Notes: a model not told the origin generated them from the sequence alone. Numbered from the stretch's first letter, positions 20,658 through 32,459 are shown. The stretch is 64,000 nt of DNA from Fulvia fulva (GCF_020509005.1 NC_063016.1:4650001-4714000), one strand, 5' to 3'. Numbers and translations: made by a program.

Positions 20658-22265
20658 ATGAGTCTGGAAGAGCCAGGCCTAACAGCAGCATCTACCACAA
20701 CCACCACCATCCCCTCGAAAGCATCGCCCACCCTCGAATGTCCACCTGCGCCGAAACCTAGAAACACACCCCCACCCCACCGAGACGTGCATCGCGAGGT
20801 GCGCTTCGAGAACATGGCCGTCTGTGCCAGCCCGGGCGACTACACTCCACCTAAGAGGAGGAGCACTTGGAGCACGGCGGACGACGAGAGCATATGGAGC
20901 TGGTTCAGGAAAATTGCTATGCAGCATCAGCTGGGACTATCGCTGAACGTCATATTGCTCTTGACCATGAGCCACGTCATGTTCCCTTCGCTACGGGATA
21001 TTACAAAGGCGTGCTTTCAATTATCGTACCCGGCACAGGTCGAAGGACAGTACAGCCAAGGATCGCGCGACATGTACTTTGTCGCCAGCTTTGTCGTCTT
21101 CTTCACTGGCATTCGAGCATTCATGCTGGACTACGTCCTCATTCCACTGGCAACAAAATGCGGTATTGGTCGCAGGAAGGGCAAGGTCAGGTTCGCGGAG
21201 CAGGCATACATGTTGATCTACTATGCCATCTACTGGTCATGGGGGTTGTACTTGTTCGTGCAAGATACACCGAAAGAGGTGAACAATGTTGAAAGCCTGT
21301 TGATATCGCTGTGGCGGGACTTTCCACGACTGACGCTGGGCACTGGCATGAAGCTGTACTATCTCACGCAATTCGCTTTCTGGATCCAGCAAATCGTGGT
21401 GATCCATCTGGAGGAGAGGCGCAAGGATCACTACCAGATGTTGACACACCACTTTGTCACTTGCGGACTTATGCTTGGCAGCTACGGATACAGACAATGG
21501 CGCGTCGGCAACGCCATCCTCGTGCTGATGGACATTGTCGACCTGATCTTCCCGGCCGCCAAGATCCTGCGCTACCTGGGCATGCAGACAGCTTGCGACG
21601 CGGCATTTGGTCTTTTCGTGGTCGCATGGGTATTTGCCCGGCACGTCTGCTACCTGTCGGTTTGCTGGAGCATATACGCGCATGTTCACGTCAAGACAAT
21701 GCACTATGGAGTCTACTCAACCGAGACCGGCAAGAGACTTTCCACAGAAGGAGGCGATAACCTCGTAGACAACCTCCTACAGCCATTGCTGAAGCCAGAA
21801 GCGAAGACGTTCGCCTTCAATGCCAACATAAGATGGTCCTTCCTGGGCTTACTCGTGGCGCTGCAATGCATTACACTCGCATGGCTGGTCATGATCATCC
21901 GAGTGGTCATGCGTGTGCTTCGCGGCCATGGCGCAGATGATACTAGAAGTGATGATGAAGGCGAGGACGAAGAGATCGAAGATGGGCCTGCGCAACCCTC
22001 GAAGCACAACGTTCCCATCAAGGCCGAGGAACCACGATTTATTGAAGTCGAGACCACTTCGGACGAAGTGACATGGCCGACACGGAAAGGCAGCAGTAGC
22101 AACAGGAAGAAGTCGAAGGGCATCTCCAGCGGCTTGAACTTGGGCGAGCACAAAGACATTCTTAATAGGATTGGTTGTCTCAGCGAAGAACAGCTCGCCC
22201 GGGAGCGGGAACTACGAGAGGGAACTGGGAGTCCTCGTCCAACAAGTGCCGCTGGGAAGAGGTAG
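20658..22265 (+). CDS. LAG1: Ceramide synthase, LAG1/LAC1 family (TLC domain)
   Basis: Single-exon gene of 535 residues. Polar N-terminus of about 85 residues, then several membrane helices. The TLC domain contains the Lag1 motif: RRKDHYQMLTHHFVTCGLML with the catalytic His pair at residues 264-265, continuing YGYRQWRVGNAILVLMDIVD. These enzymes N-acylate sphingoid bases with acyl-CoA in the ER to make ceramide. The C-terminal 120 residues are acidic (DDEGEDEEIEDG) and then Ser/Lys-rich, which suits cytosolic regulation by phosphorylation. The length is within the range of filamentous fungal homologues. Fungi often carry two paralogues (LAG1 and LAC1 types); which one this is cannot be told from the sequence alone. 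Confidence 0.93.
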   Translation: MSLEEPGLTAASTTTTTIPSKASPTLECPPAPKPRNTPPPHRDVHREVRFENMAVCASPGDYTPPKRRSTWSTADDESIWSWFRKIAMQHQLGLSLNVILLLTMSHVMFPSLRDITKACFQLSYPAQVEGQYSQGSRDMYFVASFVVFFTGIRAFMLDYVLIPLATKCGIGRRKGKVRFAEQAYMLIYYAIYWSWGLYLFVQDTPKEVNNVESLLISLWRDFPRLTLGTGMKLYYLTQFAFWIQQIVVIHLEERRKDHYQMLTHHFVTCGLMLGSYGYRQWRVGNAILVLMDIVDLIFPAAKILRYLGMQTACDAAFGLFVVAWVFARHVCYLSVCWSIYAHVHVKTMHYGVYSTETGKRLSTEGGDNLVDNLLQPLLKPEAKTFAFNANIRWSFLGLLVALQCITLAWLVMIIRVVMRVLRGHGADDTRSDDEGEDEEIEDGPAQPSKHNVPIKAEEPRFIEVETTSDEVTWPTRKGSSSNRKKSKGISSGLNLGEHKDILNRIGCLSEEQLARERELREGTGSPRPTSAAGKR

Positions 22266-22844
22266 CGCTTCTCCTACTACTGATGTCTGACTTCGGCTGT
22301 TGGCATCACGGCGCTGTAAGAGGGGACTTGTGTGACAGATGACCTATACCCGATATATGCCTAAGAAACCAGGTTCGCCTTGCATCGATCGAGCACAGAC
22401 TGACTCTCGCGGATGAACCTCTCGTCACAACATAAATTCCCGCCCATGCTAACAACCGAAGGCAGAGGAAGCGCCTCAGTGCACATCAGTCGAAAGTGCA
22501 CTGCCTTCTACACTTCCTGTCTGTATCCTCTGACGTGAACCCTTCTCATCCCAGCATTCCCACATAGCACTTCGATCAATTTCATACCCACGCTTTCACA
22601 GTCCGTAAGAACATGGCATCTAAGCACTCTTCGCACTGCAGCACATCGTCATGCCTCCACCACAGTCCTGGAACCCTCCAGCCCCCTGCCACCCGCACAG
22701 AGTCCCAGATTGTCATTGCTGCGGCCGCAGGCGATAAGCTGGACCGACGAGTGCTATTCGGTGGAATATGACCCAAATGGGGCGGTAGAGACTTCGGCGA
22801 GAACGATCGAAAATGGCGAGACCATGTCATCAATATGATATGCC
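22266..22844. other. Intergenic region between convergent genes
   Basis: About 580 bases between the ceramide synthase stop and the ECM15-like stop. Both genes end here, so it should hold two 3' UTRs. No gene was recognised. Confidence 0.45.
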
Positions 22845-23309
22845 TCAAGATACCTTGCTTCCAGAGGGAGCATCTCGATCATAAGTTATCTCAGCGTCTT
22901 CGACGACGATGTTATCGCTGGCAAGTAATTTCTCGACTGCTGCCACCTTGTCTTTGAAACCTTGCTTCTTGTCGGTCCTTGAGCCGATGCGAATGTCGCT
23001 TTGGATCCGTACGACACCATTGGCATGAAGTAGTGAGTGGCATTGGCCAATGATTTTTGTGACTTCGTCCCATGATCCCTCTGAACATATGTAAGTTACA
23101 ATTGTCAGAGCAAACATGTGTCAGGCCAGCATACCGAGTGTCGTGCCACCAGCGTGCATTTGATACTCAATACCACTCTTCTTCAGCAGTCTCTGTACTT
23201 CTGCAACCTCTTTGCTGACCGACGCAGTGGGTGTGCCCATGGGGACTAGACAGAAATCGGCTGTACACCTCGCCGGCGTCGGCAGCTTCTGAGGTTCGCT
23301 TTCGGCCAT
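22845..23309 (-). CDS. ECM15: ECM15/YkoF-like thiamine-binding-fold protein (UPF0045, DUF77)
   Basis: Two exons, 23135-23309 and 22845-23080, give 136 residues; the 54-nt intron (23081-23134) has GT-AG ends. The sequence TADFCLVPMGTPTASVSKEV, the VQRLLKKSGIEYQMHAGGTTL segment, EGSWDEVTKIIGQCHSLLHA and RIGSRTDKKQGFKDKV all fit the MTH1187/YkoF family that includes yeast Ecm15. These small proteins form tetramers and some bind thiamine or its precursor; the yeast protein's exact role is unsettled. The open frame extends upstream to 23399, but the ATG at 23309 gives the usual family length. It is divergent from the methyltransferase gene, with 165 bases between starts. Confidence 0.88.
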
Positions 23310-23474
23310 CTTCTGTAGGAGATATTGAAGTTGTGGACTGGTTTTCATTGAACATGGAGAACATGGAGGAAGTGACGTCGAGACGGAAGCTGACAACACG
23401 ATGCCAACACGCCCTCAGCACGCCAAGACTATTCTTTAACTAGCGCAGCTCACGAGAGCACCAATGAAAGATTG

Positions 23475-24314
23475 ATGAGTCATCAATCAATCTCGGGTCA
23501 ACATTCTGCTTTCTTGTCCTCCTTCCTTAATCCCAGTCTCGACATGGGTCCTCCACTACGTTCTTTCGACATCGCCACGGACGACAATGGCTCCTTCGTC
23601 GAAGTCGCGATCAGTGAGACCCCTGGTCTCAAAGCCGAAAACCTCTCCCTAGCCACCTGGGGCAGCAGCTTCGTCCTCGCTAACTTGCTACACAAATGGA
23701 AATCTACCGTGCAACACAGTACAGCAGCCCCGATAAGAGCCGATTACAACGCGATCCCGGTCCTCGAGCTCGGCGCTGGCACGAGTCTCGTTGGTATCTC
23801 CGCTGCGGCCGTGTGGCAAGTGCAAGGGGTAATCACTACTGATCTCGCCCCTCTGATCCGAGGTCTTGCTCAAAATATCAGCGTCAACGCCAATCTACTG
23901 AAGGATCGATCAGCTTCGGTGTCTTGTGGTACTCTGGACTGGTCAGAACCGGACTCTCTACATGTCGCTGGTGAGCACGCCCGTGTTGTTGATGCCAAGC
24001 AGACGAAGGCACAGATCATCCTGGCGGCCGACACTGTCTACGCTGAAGATCATCCGGAGCTCTTGACCAAGACGATTACTGCGTGGCTCGCGCCGGGGCC
24101 GGACTCGAGGGTGATTTTCTGCTACGTCTTGCGCCACTCGTATATCGATATTATCCGGGACTTGTGGGAGCAGCTGGATGCGGTCGGCCTGGAGTGTATA
24201 GAGGAAGGTCAAAAGGATGCTGATCCTGATAAGTGGGATGATGTTGCACCATTTGAATGGTGTGTCTGGAGGTGGAAAGGAGAAGCAGTTGGCGCTGAGC
24301 ATGGTGCTCGATAG
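23475..24314 (+). CDS. Class I methyltransferase, METTL21/methyltransf_16 family
   Basis: Single-exon gene of 279 residues. SAM-binding motif I is VLELGAGTSLVGISA, followed by VITTDLAPLIRGLAQNISVN (acidic loop) and QIILAADTVYAEDHPELLTK, the post-II motif of this family (usually DxxY). The final ECIEEGQKDADPDKWDDVAP and the C-terminal WRW resemble nicotinamide N-methyltransferase-like and protein-lysine methyltransferases such as yeast Nnt1 and EFM proteins. The substrate cannot be assigned. The frame opens with a TTG just before the ATG at 23475, which is used here. Confidence 0.85.
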   Translation: MSHQSISGQHSAFLSSFLNPSLDMGPPLRSFDIATDDNGSFVEVAISETPGLKAENLSLATWGSSFVLANLLHKWKSTVQHSTAAPIRADYNAIPVLELGAGTSLVGISAAAVWQVQGVITTDLAPLIRGLAQNISVNANLLKDRSASVSCGTLDWSEPDSLHVAGEHARVVDAKQTKAQIILAADTVYAEDHPELLTKTITAWLAPGPDSRVIFCYVLRHSYIDIIRDLWEQLDAVGLECIEEGQKDADPDKWDDVAPFEWCVWRWKGEAVGAEHGAR

Positions 24315-24709
24315 TGGAAAGTGCTGTGCTTACGCACTGCGGAAACCTTTTTGTGGCGCATTTATCCCATGGCAACCTCTCGAGTGAAAGACATCACGAC
24401 TATTGGAGATCGTTGGTACATCTCGCATCGCCCGTCAAGGGCTGCTCCTCGCCCTTCAGAGATGGAAGCCATGCCTGAAGAAACCAAGGACCGTCGACAA
24501 AAGATGTGGCCGCTGCACAAGACATTTGGTGCTCTCCGATCATTACGACAGCTACATCACGGTACAGTGATCACTTGCAAAGTAGAAGTGATTGAGCGCG
24601 CGTCGCATCGTTGCGACAAGCTTTGCTTTGTCTAAGGCGTACGAAGCAATCTACGCAAGCTACAGTCGCGAATACTATTGGAGTAAGGCGGCCACCTATC
24701 TTGCCCGGC
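24315..24709. other. Intergenic region between convergent genes
   Basis: About 395 bases. An ORF of 104 codons from 24321 has no recognisable domain and overlaps the probable 3' UTR. Nothing is supported. Confidence 0.4.
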
Positions 24710-26548
24710 TTATCGTTTTTTCCGATGGTGCTGTTCGGAGCTTTCTAATACGTCCTGGACTTCCTGCATGAGCTTACCAACCCTTTCATAGAAAGGAAGC
24801 ATGTTGCACGACCACCCCACATCCTGCGACAAACCGATGACCAGAATGTTGAAGAGGTCACGTATCTGCACTCGTTTGCGGTCATATTCGACATGACGGA
24901 CGTTTTCCTCGGCCAGGAACTGAAGTCGTCTGCGAAAAATACTGAAGATGTGGTAGTAGAGCTCCGATTTCTCGTTTGGTGTCGGGAATAGCACCACCCC
25001 TTGCATCGGTCCTTTCGCCTTTTGGTGTTCCATGCTCAGCAAATACGGGAGGCGGCGGTATATATCTCTCAGTACAGTGCAGCCGGAGTGCAATTCCTCG
25101 AGTACCTCATCGTACATACGAATCACCTCACCTCGCCACTCCGAGTGTGGCATCGCTCTCCCGTTTTCGCCTGGCATACTCTTCTTGGAGCCACCCCATC
25201 TCCAGACAGCTACACGCATTCGACATATCCACATCAACATCATTGACCAGGCCCACCAGACAGGCGCCATCCACCAGCCTACGATCTCTGGAAGGTAGTC
25301 AAGGGAAGAGATTCCAAAGGGGACCCAAGTACCGGCAGACATTGTCGCTGCTCCCACAGCTGCGCTTGCTGTCGATCTCTCCGCGACTTTCTCTAAGATA
25401 CTGAACGTGACGGTGAACACCACCGGATTGAAGGGGTGTGTCTGCAACAGGCACTTCAGCAGGGCAGAAGTCAGAGCAACGGTCTCTAGCGCGGCAGTCC
25501 AGTTATCTTTGGGGAAGTTGGAATACATCCAGATATCCATCAAACTCTCCGTGAAAGCGCGAATGAACAGCGAGGAAAGAGGCATATCATAGTCAACTCT
25601 AATCTTGCTCTGGCTCAGACTTATAAGGCCGAAGATTTTGTCGTGAGGCACGGTGCATTGTTGGAAGGCATATTCCACTAACACAGTACCGAGGGGAAGG
25701 TGACTATCAGGTTCCCGAATGGCATCTGCCCGCTGCTCCAGAATCTGGATAGCCCGAATCATTTCCGGCTGCTGTTCGAGAGTCCATGCCGCTGGAGTCT
25801 GCACAATAAATCTTTTGAACAACTCGGGATCTTCTTGGGGCCTCTTCCCATCGTAGTTTGAATATCCTTTGAAGAAGAAATGGCCCAATTCCAACACCAC
25901 AGTCCAGTCAATACAAAGTTCGCCCAGTCGAATGTCCAATTTCTTGCCGAACGTCACTTCTTGGACAATCCACAGTCTAGTCCAGTACTCTGCCAACAAC
26001 AGGCTCAGGATCAAACGTACAGCGCTGAGATTCCTCTGGTTCGCCTGGAACAATAAGCGGACATGCTCACGGGGTTCCTCGGGATAGGTCTGAAGTATCT
26101 CATAAACACGTTGACAATACGCTCTCCACAACTCGAGCTCGCCTTCACGAAGCTCCCGGTCTGGACCGAGCCATGCTTCGACACGGCTGGCGTTTTTGTA
26201 TATGTCGCCCATGAATTCGACCTGGATGGCTTTCTCGCGGAGATCGTCCTGATTGATGCAGATGGCATCGATAAAGAACCACGACTTGATGGTCTCGCTA
26301 TGGTAGGCGCCTAGCTGCAGCCATGCGAAGAGGTTGCTTCTGACCAGTACGTCGTGCCCGTTGATCTTAATCAACTTCGACGGTGCATCTTTACCCCAGC
26401 AGTACGAGAGAGCTGTGTATGAGCCAGCTGGGTCGAGCGAGAATGTTTTCATCTCCAGGCGAAGGATGTCTTCCGGTGTGTCCTGCATGAATCGCAGAAG
26501 ACGGACTTGCCGAGATCCAAGAGGCACTTCATGGTACAGCTCTGACAT
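24710..26548 (-). CDS. HET-domain (heterokaryon incompatibility) protein
   Basis: Single-exon gene of 612 residues. The HET domain starts at about residue 44 with YTALSYCWG and continues through WFFIDAICINQDDLREKAIQ and MGDIYKNASRVEAWLG, the three conserved blocks of the family. The centre has LLLAEYWTRLWIVQEVTFGK, also typical. A hydrophobic region near residues 385-460 (FGISSLDYLPEIVGWWMAPV and WWAWSMMLMWICRM) may be membrane-associated. HET proteins mediate programmed cell death after fusion of genetically different hyphae; most family members have not been tested. The gene stands alone without a recognisable partner such as a NACHT or lectin gene. Confidence 0.88.
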   Translation of the reverse strand: MSELYHEVPLGSRQVRLLRFMQDTPEDILRLEMKTFSLDPAGSYTALSYCWGKDAPSKLIKINGHDVLVRSNLFAWLQLGAYHSETIKSWFFIDAICINQDDLREKAIQVEFMGDIYKNASRVEAWLGPDRELREGELELWRAYCQRVYEILQTYPEEPREHVRLLFQANQRNLSAVRLILSLLLAEYWTRLWIVQEVTFGKKLDIRLGELCIDWTVVLELGHFFFKGYSNYDGKRPQEDPELFKRFIVQTPAAWTLEQQPEMIRAIQILEQRADAIREPDSHLPLGTVLVEYAFQQCTVPHDKIFGLISLSQSKIRVDYDMPLSSLFIRAFTESLMDIWMYSNFPKDNWTAALETVALTSALLKCLLQTHPFNPVVFTVTFSILEKVAERSTASAAVGAATMSAGTWVPFGISSLDYLPEIVGWWMAPVWWAWSMMLMWICRMRVAVWRWGGSKKSMPGENGRAMPHSEWRGEVIRMYDEVLEELHSGCTVLRDIYRRLPYLLSMEHQKAKGPMQGVVLFPTPNEKSELYYHIFSIFRRRLQFLAEENVRHVEYDRKRVQIRDLFNILVIGLSQDVGWSCNMLPFYERVGKLMQEVQDVLESSEQHHRKKR

Positions 26549-26829
26549 CTTGCGCTCACACCGTACTGCAGGGCAGTCTTCGTCGCATGCTACCCCATGT
26601 CTTTGCCAGTTATGTCATGAACATTCAAAGGATAACTTCGTTGCACAGCCATCTGTCTCGAAGGATCACACTACTGAGGCCAATCCAGTGACGTCGTACT
26701 GCAGCCATATTGGCCCCCAACGCTAGGCTGTGCCGAAGTCATGAGGATCAAAAGCCACAGTCTGATACAGCTCGGTGTGTCATTCATCATCCGGAAGTCG
26801 AATTGCACATAGCATCTCTCATCACAGCA

Positions 26830-28223
26830 TCAATTGCCACCAAACTCCTCCCTCGTCCTCGGCGTCCGCCCCCAGACACGCGGAGCCCCTATCGCCCTCC
26901 CCTCGTAGAAATGATATATAAATCCTTTCCTCGCATCAGGTCCCCAACATCTGATGATTTCGCTTCCAGCATAATGGCCACTGATATTTGTGAACTCTCG
27001 CTCTTGCTCTCCGTCAAACTGCATCAATTTCCTAGACTCCCTCAGCTCCTCCAAATAAATCACATCGAGGCTGGGTTTCGGAAGTAACGACATGACTGGC
27101 TTCCACGACCCTTTGGCAATGCCAATATGACCGAGTTCGACTTCTCGGAGAGAGCTGTCGTGCTTCGCGAGCAAGGCTGTCAAGTCTGCATCGTCGACCG
27201 CCAGGCCCGCAAGCCGCAATTTTCGGAGCCTGCGAAGAGGCCTGATTTGCGCAAGATGAGACATACATCTGTACCGCATTCCACTGTGTATGGTCGAGTG
27301 CGACAGACGATATCCAGAAACTTCCAACTCCCCAAGGCTTTGGCACGCATCGATAAGCTTCGAGAGCCCCGAATAGTTCGACTCGTCGTAGCTCACTGCT
27401 GATTCGGTCCCATCTTCGGAAGTGTTGACAAGGGGATCGGAGATGCCAATGGATAACACTTTAATGGTCCTCAGCGAGACAGCGCGTCCGAATTCGACAA
27501 GACTAAGAGCATCGGAAGGGACATTGCATGCCAACGACTCTGGCTTCTTCGCGAAGATATCAAGGTTGTGCAGCGGGAGTTGACTGGTCCTAAGACATGA
27601 TATTGCCAAGATGGATGTTGTCGAGGCGGTTTCGAATATTGATGGACGGCAATGTCTCTCAGCGTCCTTAGGAAGAATCTTCGTCGAAGCGTCGTCTCGA
27701 TACACCACGACTTGGAGAGAAAGACTCTGTAAGCCGTGTCTTTGACATGTGGCGAGATTTGTGAAAGCTTCCGTCAACAGGGCGACGTCCCTACCCGTTG
27801 CTCGGAGGTCATTGTCTTCGGAACGTGGTCGTCTCAATGTCTCCAGGTCAAGGGCCACTTTTTTCAACTCCTCGCCACTGCATTTCCTACGGATCTTTTC
27901 CGAGTTCTGCGGGTCTTTCTGCACGTATTTCTCACCGGTCTGGAGGGTCTTTTCCAAAATGGACAGATTGTAGACTGAGCCTACGAGCGACAAGCTCTCG
28001 AGTTGGCTGCCGAAATTGTTATGCGAAGTTGCGTGCATTAGACCTTCCAGACCTTGTCGCGTGAGGTCGACATGTTTGCTTCGAAGACATGACCGGAATG
28101 TGTCTTGGGCGGCTTTATAGGCTGCAGACCGATTTGCGAGCCGTAGACTTCGTCTAGCGAGAGGCAGGATGTGATACGCTCGGAAAGCTCGTTCGGTAGG
28201 CAATCTAAGGCCGGAGAGCTCAT
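26830..28223 (-). pseudogene. F-box/leucine-rich-like protein with frameshift after the F-box
   Basis: The ATG at 28223 opens a clear F-box: SPALDCLPNELSERITSCLS. That frame ends soon afterwards. The next frame, starting LANRSAAYKAAQDTFRSCLR, continues open to the stop at 26830 (over 430 codons) and is the expected continuation. The switch lies near 28138-28146 and fits loss of one base; no plausible intron spans it. The body has leucine-rich stretches (LRKLRLAGLAVDDADLTALL) typical of F-box substrate-recognition proteins of SCF ubiquitin ligases. It may be a recent pseudogene or a sequencing indel. An ATG at 28281 in the body frame would produce a protein without the F-box. Confidence 0.6.
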
Positions 28224-28440
28224 GGTCACTACTGAGGGCGGAGACTCCTCGCAGCTGGATGAGAATACAAATGGGATCCATCAGTATGCTTCACGGACAC
28301 ACGGCAACACGGCTAGCCAACCAGCTTGCCGCGCCGATCCCACTTCTAATGCTGCGCAGAGGACTGAGGTAGGCATAGTAGTGGCATATATTCATTGTCC
28401 ACGCCGTGGGACGAACAGTGAGTCACCCGACACAGAGACC

Positions 28441-31213
28441 CTACTTCCTAAACAACGCAACTGTCTGGATGAACCCTCCCTGGTTCTGATCCCACTTCGC
28501 CACATCAGTGCCGTTAATAGTAATCGGCCAATGCGTCCCGACAGTATTCAGATTATAGATCGAAATCCCACTCGACGAGCCCTCAATACTATTGATCCTG
28601 TTCTGACACCTGACACCCTGTCCCTGGTCCGAGCACGTTGTGCTTTGGTTGCTGAAGAAGGAATACAGACCCGCTCCGTACGTCAGAATGTTCTGCGAGT
28701 TCAAGATCCGCAGGCCCCATCCGTCTGCTGCTGGAATGACGGTGTTGCCGTCGCTCACGGTGGCTTGAGTGAATTGTGGGTCGAAGATTGTGTCGTTGCG
28801 AGGGAAGGGGATGGTGGCGATGGGGTTGGGCTGGTAGTAGGCAGTTTCGGTCTGGATCTGGCCTTGGAAGACGTTCTTGGCGTTGGCGAATTGGTACTCG
28901 TAGCGGACGTGGTGCTCTACGCTTGTGCCAACCAGCCATACTGGGCCGGCGGATTGGTCGAGGAGGCCGCGGCCGGAGTAGACAGTGATTTGCCTCAAGG
29001 TTGGATCTTCGATGTCGTGGTCGGCAACCCTGTAGACATATATTAGCTGTGCCCAACTCCGCGTGGAAATACCTCGTACGTACCAGAACCACGTGTTCTC
29101 GAGATAGATGCCCGTTGCATACTTCGTAATATGGAAGGTAATATATCCAGAGATGCAGCTCTGCTTCAAGTTCGCAGAAGTGATCACCGTGCCCGGCGTG
29201 GTAGGACAGTCCGCAAGAAGGAGCTTCGATCCAGCGAAGCCACCAATGCGAGCGTGTACGTCCCACAACCCTGTTGGGTTGCCAGAAGGAGATGCGATAT
29301 TGACCTGGAACAGAATTGCTCCCGTTTGCTGTCCCTGGGTACTGACGATGAAGTCGGACAACTCGACGCTGCCAGATTCTCCAGGCTTCCCTATTTGGAC
29401 CACCGGCTTCGGGTCTTTCATGTTGTTGAAGAACTGGCCGGATGATAGGATGACAGAGTATGTTTCGCCAACGATCTTCGAGCCAGCTGGAATGTAGATT
29501 GTGCTGGAGACAAGGTAGTCACCGTGGTCCAAGTACAGAACCTTGTTCTGGGACTTTGCCTGGGTGATTGCTGCTTGCAATGCCTGAGTATCGTCCGTCC
29601 TGCCGTTACCGGTCGCGCCCGCAGCGCGAGCGCTGATGAATGAGGACAATGGGAGCTCTTCGTACTGTGGCTTCGACCTCTCGTAGAACTTTCCGTCACC
29701 TTGGAGCAGGTTCGAAGGCCTGTTGTTGGCAGCGATCTGCCCATTGATCACGCTTGGACCGTTGGGAGTGTACGAGTTGCCCTGACCCCAAGCCGAGATG
29801 TAGTTCGTGCCTTGGAGCAATGGACCATTGGGGCCGCGTGTGGCAACAGGAACGTTGTTCAGCTTGACATTCTCTATAATGATGGATCCAGCAGTCGACG
29901 GTTGGGAGCCCTGCTGTCTGCCAGTAATGATACCCACGGGAGTGTTGCTAATGGTCGAGTCGATGAACGTGACTGAGCCAACCGTGAGTGCATTGCTGCC
30001 GCCGTTCGCGATGTTCAAAGCGACAGAGCAGTTATTGATGTTGATGTTCTTGTAAGTCCAGCCCCAGTCCCATCTAAAGGTAAGGTAGGTCAGCCTAAGT
30101 GTCTCGACACAATGGGCCAGAAGCCATGATCCTACTGAGCGTGTCTCAGGTGTCTCAACAAGGCTTCTGTACCTGACCTTACTCACATCTGGTTGATGGC
30201 CGTCTGGACTCCATCGAAGGTCAAATTGCGCATAGTGAACTGCTGGTTGCCCCAATTGCCACCGTAGAGACCTCCGTAGAACTTCAGGTCGTTCATGAAT
30301 CCTCCACTACCTTCCTCGATGAAGATACCCTGGTGCTGAGTACCTCTTGCGTTGCTCATCTGGAATATTACATTCTGAATGCTTGTTGCCTGTGCTGTGG
30401 GCCAGTGGATACCAGTAATCGAGCTTGAAGCTGGGACGAGAGTGGTGTCAATGATCAAGTTCCTGATCTGACGCCAGAATACGTTTGTTGCTCCAAACCC
30501 AAGTCCATTCGCTCCATATTGATTGCCATCAATGACACCCAGACCGCCTGTGAACTTGGGAAACGCCTTGATAGTGGGCAAACATCTTGGGTTGCCGATG
30601 ATTTGTGTGTAATAGTAGTCGATGATGGAGCTGTTGACCATGTATGTGCCCGCAGGGAAGTACACGACCGCTGGCGTGGTAGTACTTGAGCCGCATGTTC
30701 CAGGTCCACAACGTCCTCCACTCGAGATCGCCCTGTTGATCGCAGCCGCATCATCTGTTACTCCATCTCCTTTTGCTCCAAAGTCCTTGACGTTGCGGAA
30801 GACTTGGTATCCGGAGGGGTTGGAGTTGAATGCGGCGATGCCCTGGTGTTTGATATTCTCCATCCAGTAATCGCATTGCGATGCTACCGATGTGGCTGCG
30901 GCTGCAGCTAGCATTTGTGGACTCAGCTGCTTCGGCGTTGCGGTGGGTGAGGGTCCTGGGTAGGCAGTGTATCTATGCGTGGTCAGATAAGACTAGGTAT
31001 TCTAAGAAGAGCGCATTGTATGACCTACTTGCTAAATTGGCTCAGAGCCAGGTTGCCCAACTGCTCAACAACAGGTGGCTCATAGCCACCACCTTGCAAG
31101 TGAAGGCCGCCAAGGTCCAGAGGCAGTGGCAGCCCTGGAAGAAGTCCTTGTAGCTGGGCTTGTGCGCTGCCAGCAGCGAAGAGAAACGGAATGAGAGGAG
31201 ATGAGAAATGCAT
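28441..31213 (-). CDS. Secreted GH55 exo-beta-1,3-glucanase
   Basis: Four exons: 31029-31213, 30187-30972, 29084-30073 and 28441-29029, giving 849 residues. Introns are 56, 113 and 54 nt, all GT-AG. The N-terminus has a signal peptide ending at about AGSAQA (residue 19). Two pectate-lyase-like beta-helix domains follow: the first with NVKDFGAKGDGVTDDAAAIN, the second with TDDTQALQAAITQAKSQNKV, the duplicated layout of GH55. Further matches include LENTWFW|VADHDIED across the third junction. The family releases glucose or gentiobiose from beta-1,3-glucans, in cell-wall turnover or attack on other fungi. The length is normal and no lesion was seen. Confidence 0.93.
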
Positions 31214-32459
31214 TCTGAAAGAGTGAATGAATGGATGAAGTGTGCCACGAAGCTATGAGCACCTCTATGGGCGACAGATCGCAAAAATGGAGGCGTACCG
31301 TTTGTGTTGCTGGAGCAGGCTGGGAGTCAGTTCGTTATATGCTACGCGTTCATCATGTCGCGTTCTCCCTCTGGTTGCCATCACGCGGACGACGATCGAG
31401 TGCCGGTGTTCCAGATCCTCAACGCCATCTTGTAGGAGATGCACGGTTTCGATAGTAGGGCAAGGAGATCTTTGGAGTGCCGAAAGCAGATTGGTTGACC
31501 AGCAGAGAAGTATAAGAGGTGGTGGAAATTGCAGTTGTGGCTGACCTAACGGTAGCTGAGGTGGGGAGGATTTGGGCGGAGCTTCCTGATACAGCTAGAC
31601 CAGGGAGGGGAGGGCTGGTATGTATAGAGTCCAGATCCTACTGTGCATATAGCAGAACGAAAGTGCCTCCAGAGGTGTCTTGTCCGCTGTGATCATGCTT
31701 GCATTGGGCGGAGTGTGCTGCTTCTTTGGCGTTGCAAGTTGGTCACCCGCCATCAATATGAAGGCAGCTGGTACGGACGCATGACAAGAACCGGTGCGAT
31801 AGCTCTACAGCATGGCCGTCACATGCTCGGCCTGGCGGCAAGGACGACAGAAAGTATGGTGGGTGGTTGAGCTGTAGACGAGTATCTGCTTCGTGGATGT
31901 GCTTCGCAAAAGTGTACGATGCCGGAGCATCGCTTTAGGCCGTCGGCATTGCGGGAGAGACAGGACCATGCAGGAAGACAGCGCAGAACGGCTCGTCGAC
32001 CAGTTGGCTGCACTGTAAAATGGCCGTGTTCTCTCCTACGCCTGAGGAACGGCCTGAGGCAGCTTGATGATGTCTCCCGCTGTTGTAGCTGGACGTACAG
32101 AAATGACTGCGCGTTGTACCGAGTATATGGAAGAGTTGAGCGACAACAGTCTGTGATCTTGGCGAGCATGTGCGAAAAAGGTGATGTCTGTGTGACTTGA
32201 ACGTGAAGATGAGAAAGATGTTTCGTGATAACCACTAGTGAGATGGTCAGACCACCGGGAAGGGCTCATATTGGTTAGCGTGGCATGAGGTCTGCTATCT
32301 CAGAAACGATCTCCAGAGTGACATCAACGGAATGGCGCCGGCAGTGAATGACCTCGAATCTGCTTAGAAATAACATGATCATCGCGAGCTTGACGCAAAG
32401 CGCAAAGGGCCACTGTACCTCCCCCTCCCGCTTAACAATTCATCGCGGAGCTCTCTCGC
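31214..32459. other. Divergent intergenic region (GH55 / GST)
   Basis: About 1.25 kb between two gene starts, presumably holding both promoters. Short ORFs on both strands (for example 31819-32235) have no recognisable domain. Nothing else was found. Confidence 0.45.

Noticed and set aside
28171..29046. Plus-strand 291-codon ORF
   Set aside because: It overlaps the GH55 3' exons and the F-box start, both better supported on the minus strand.
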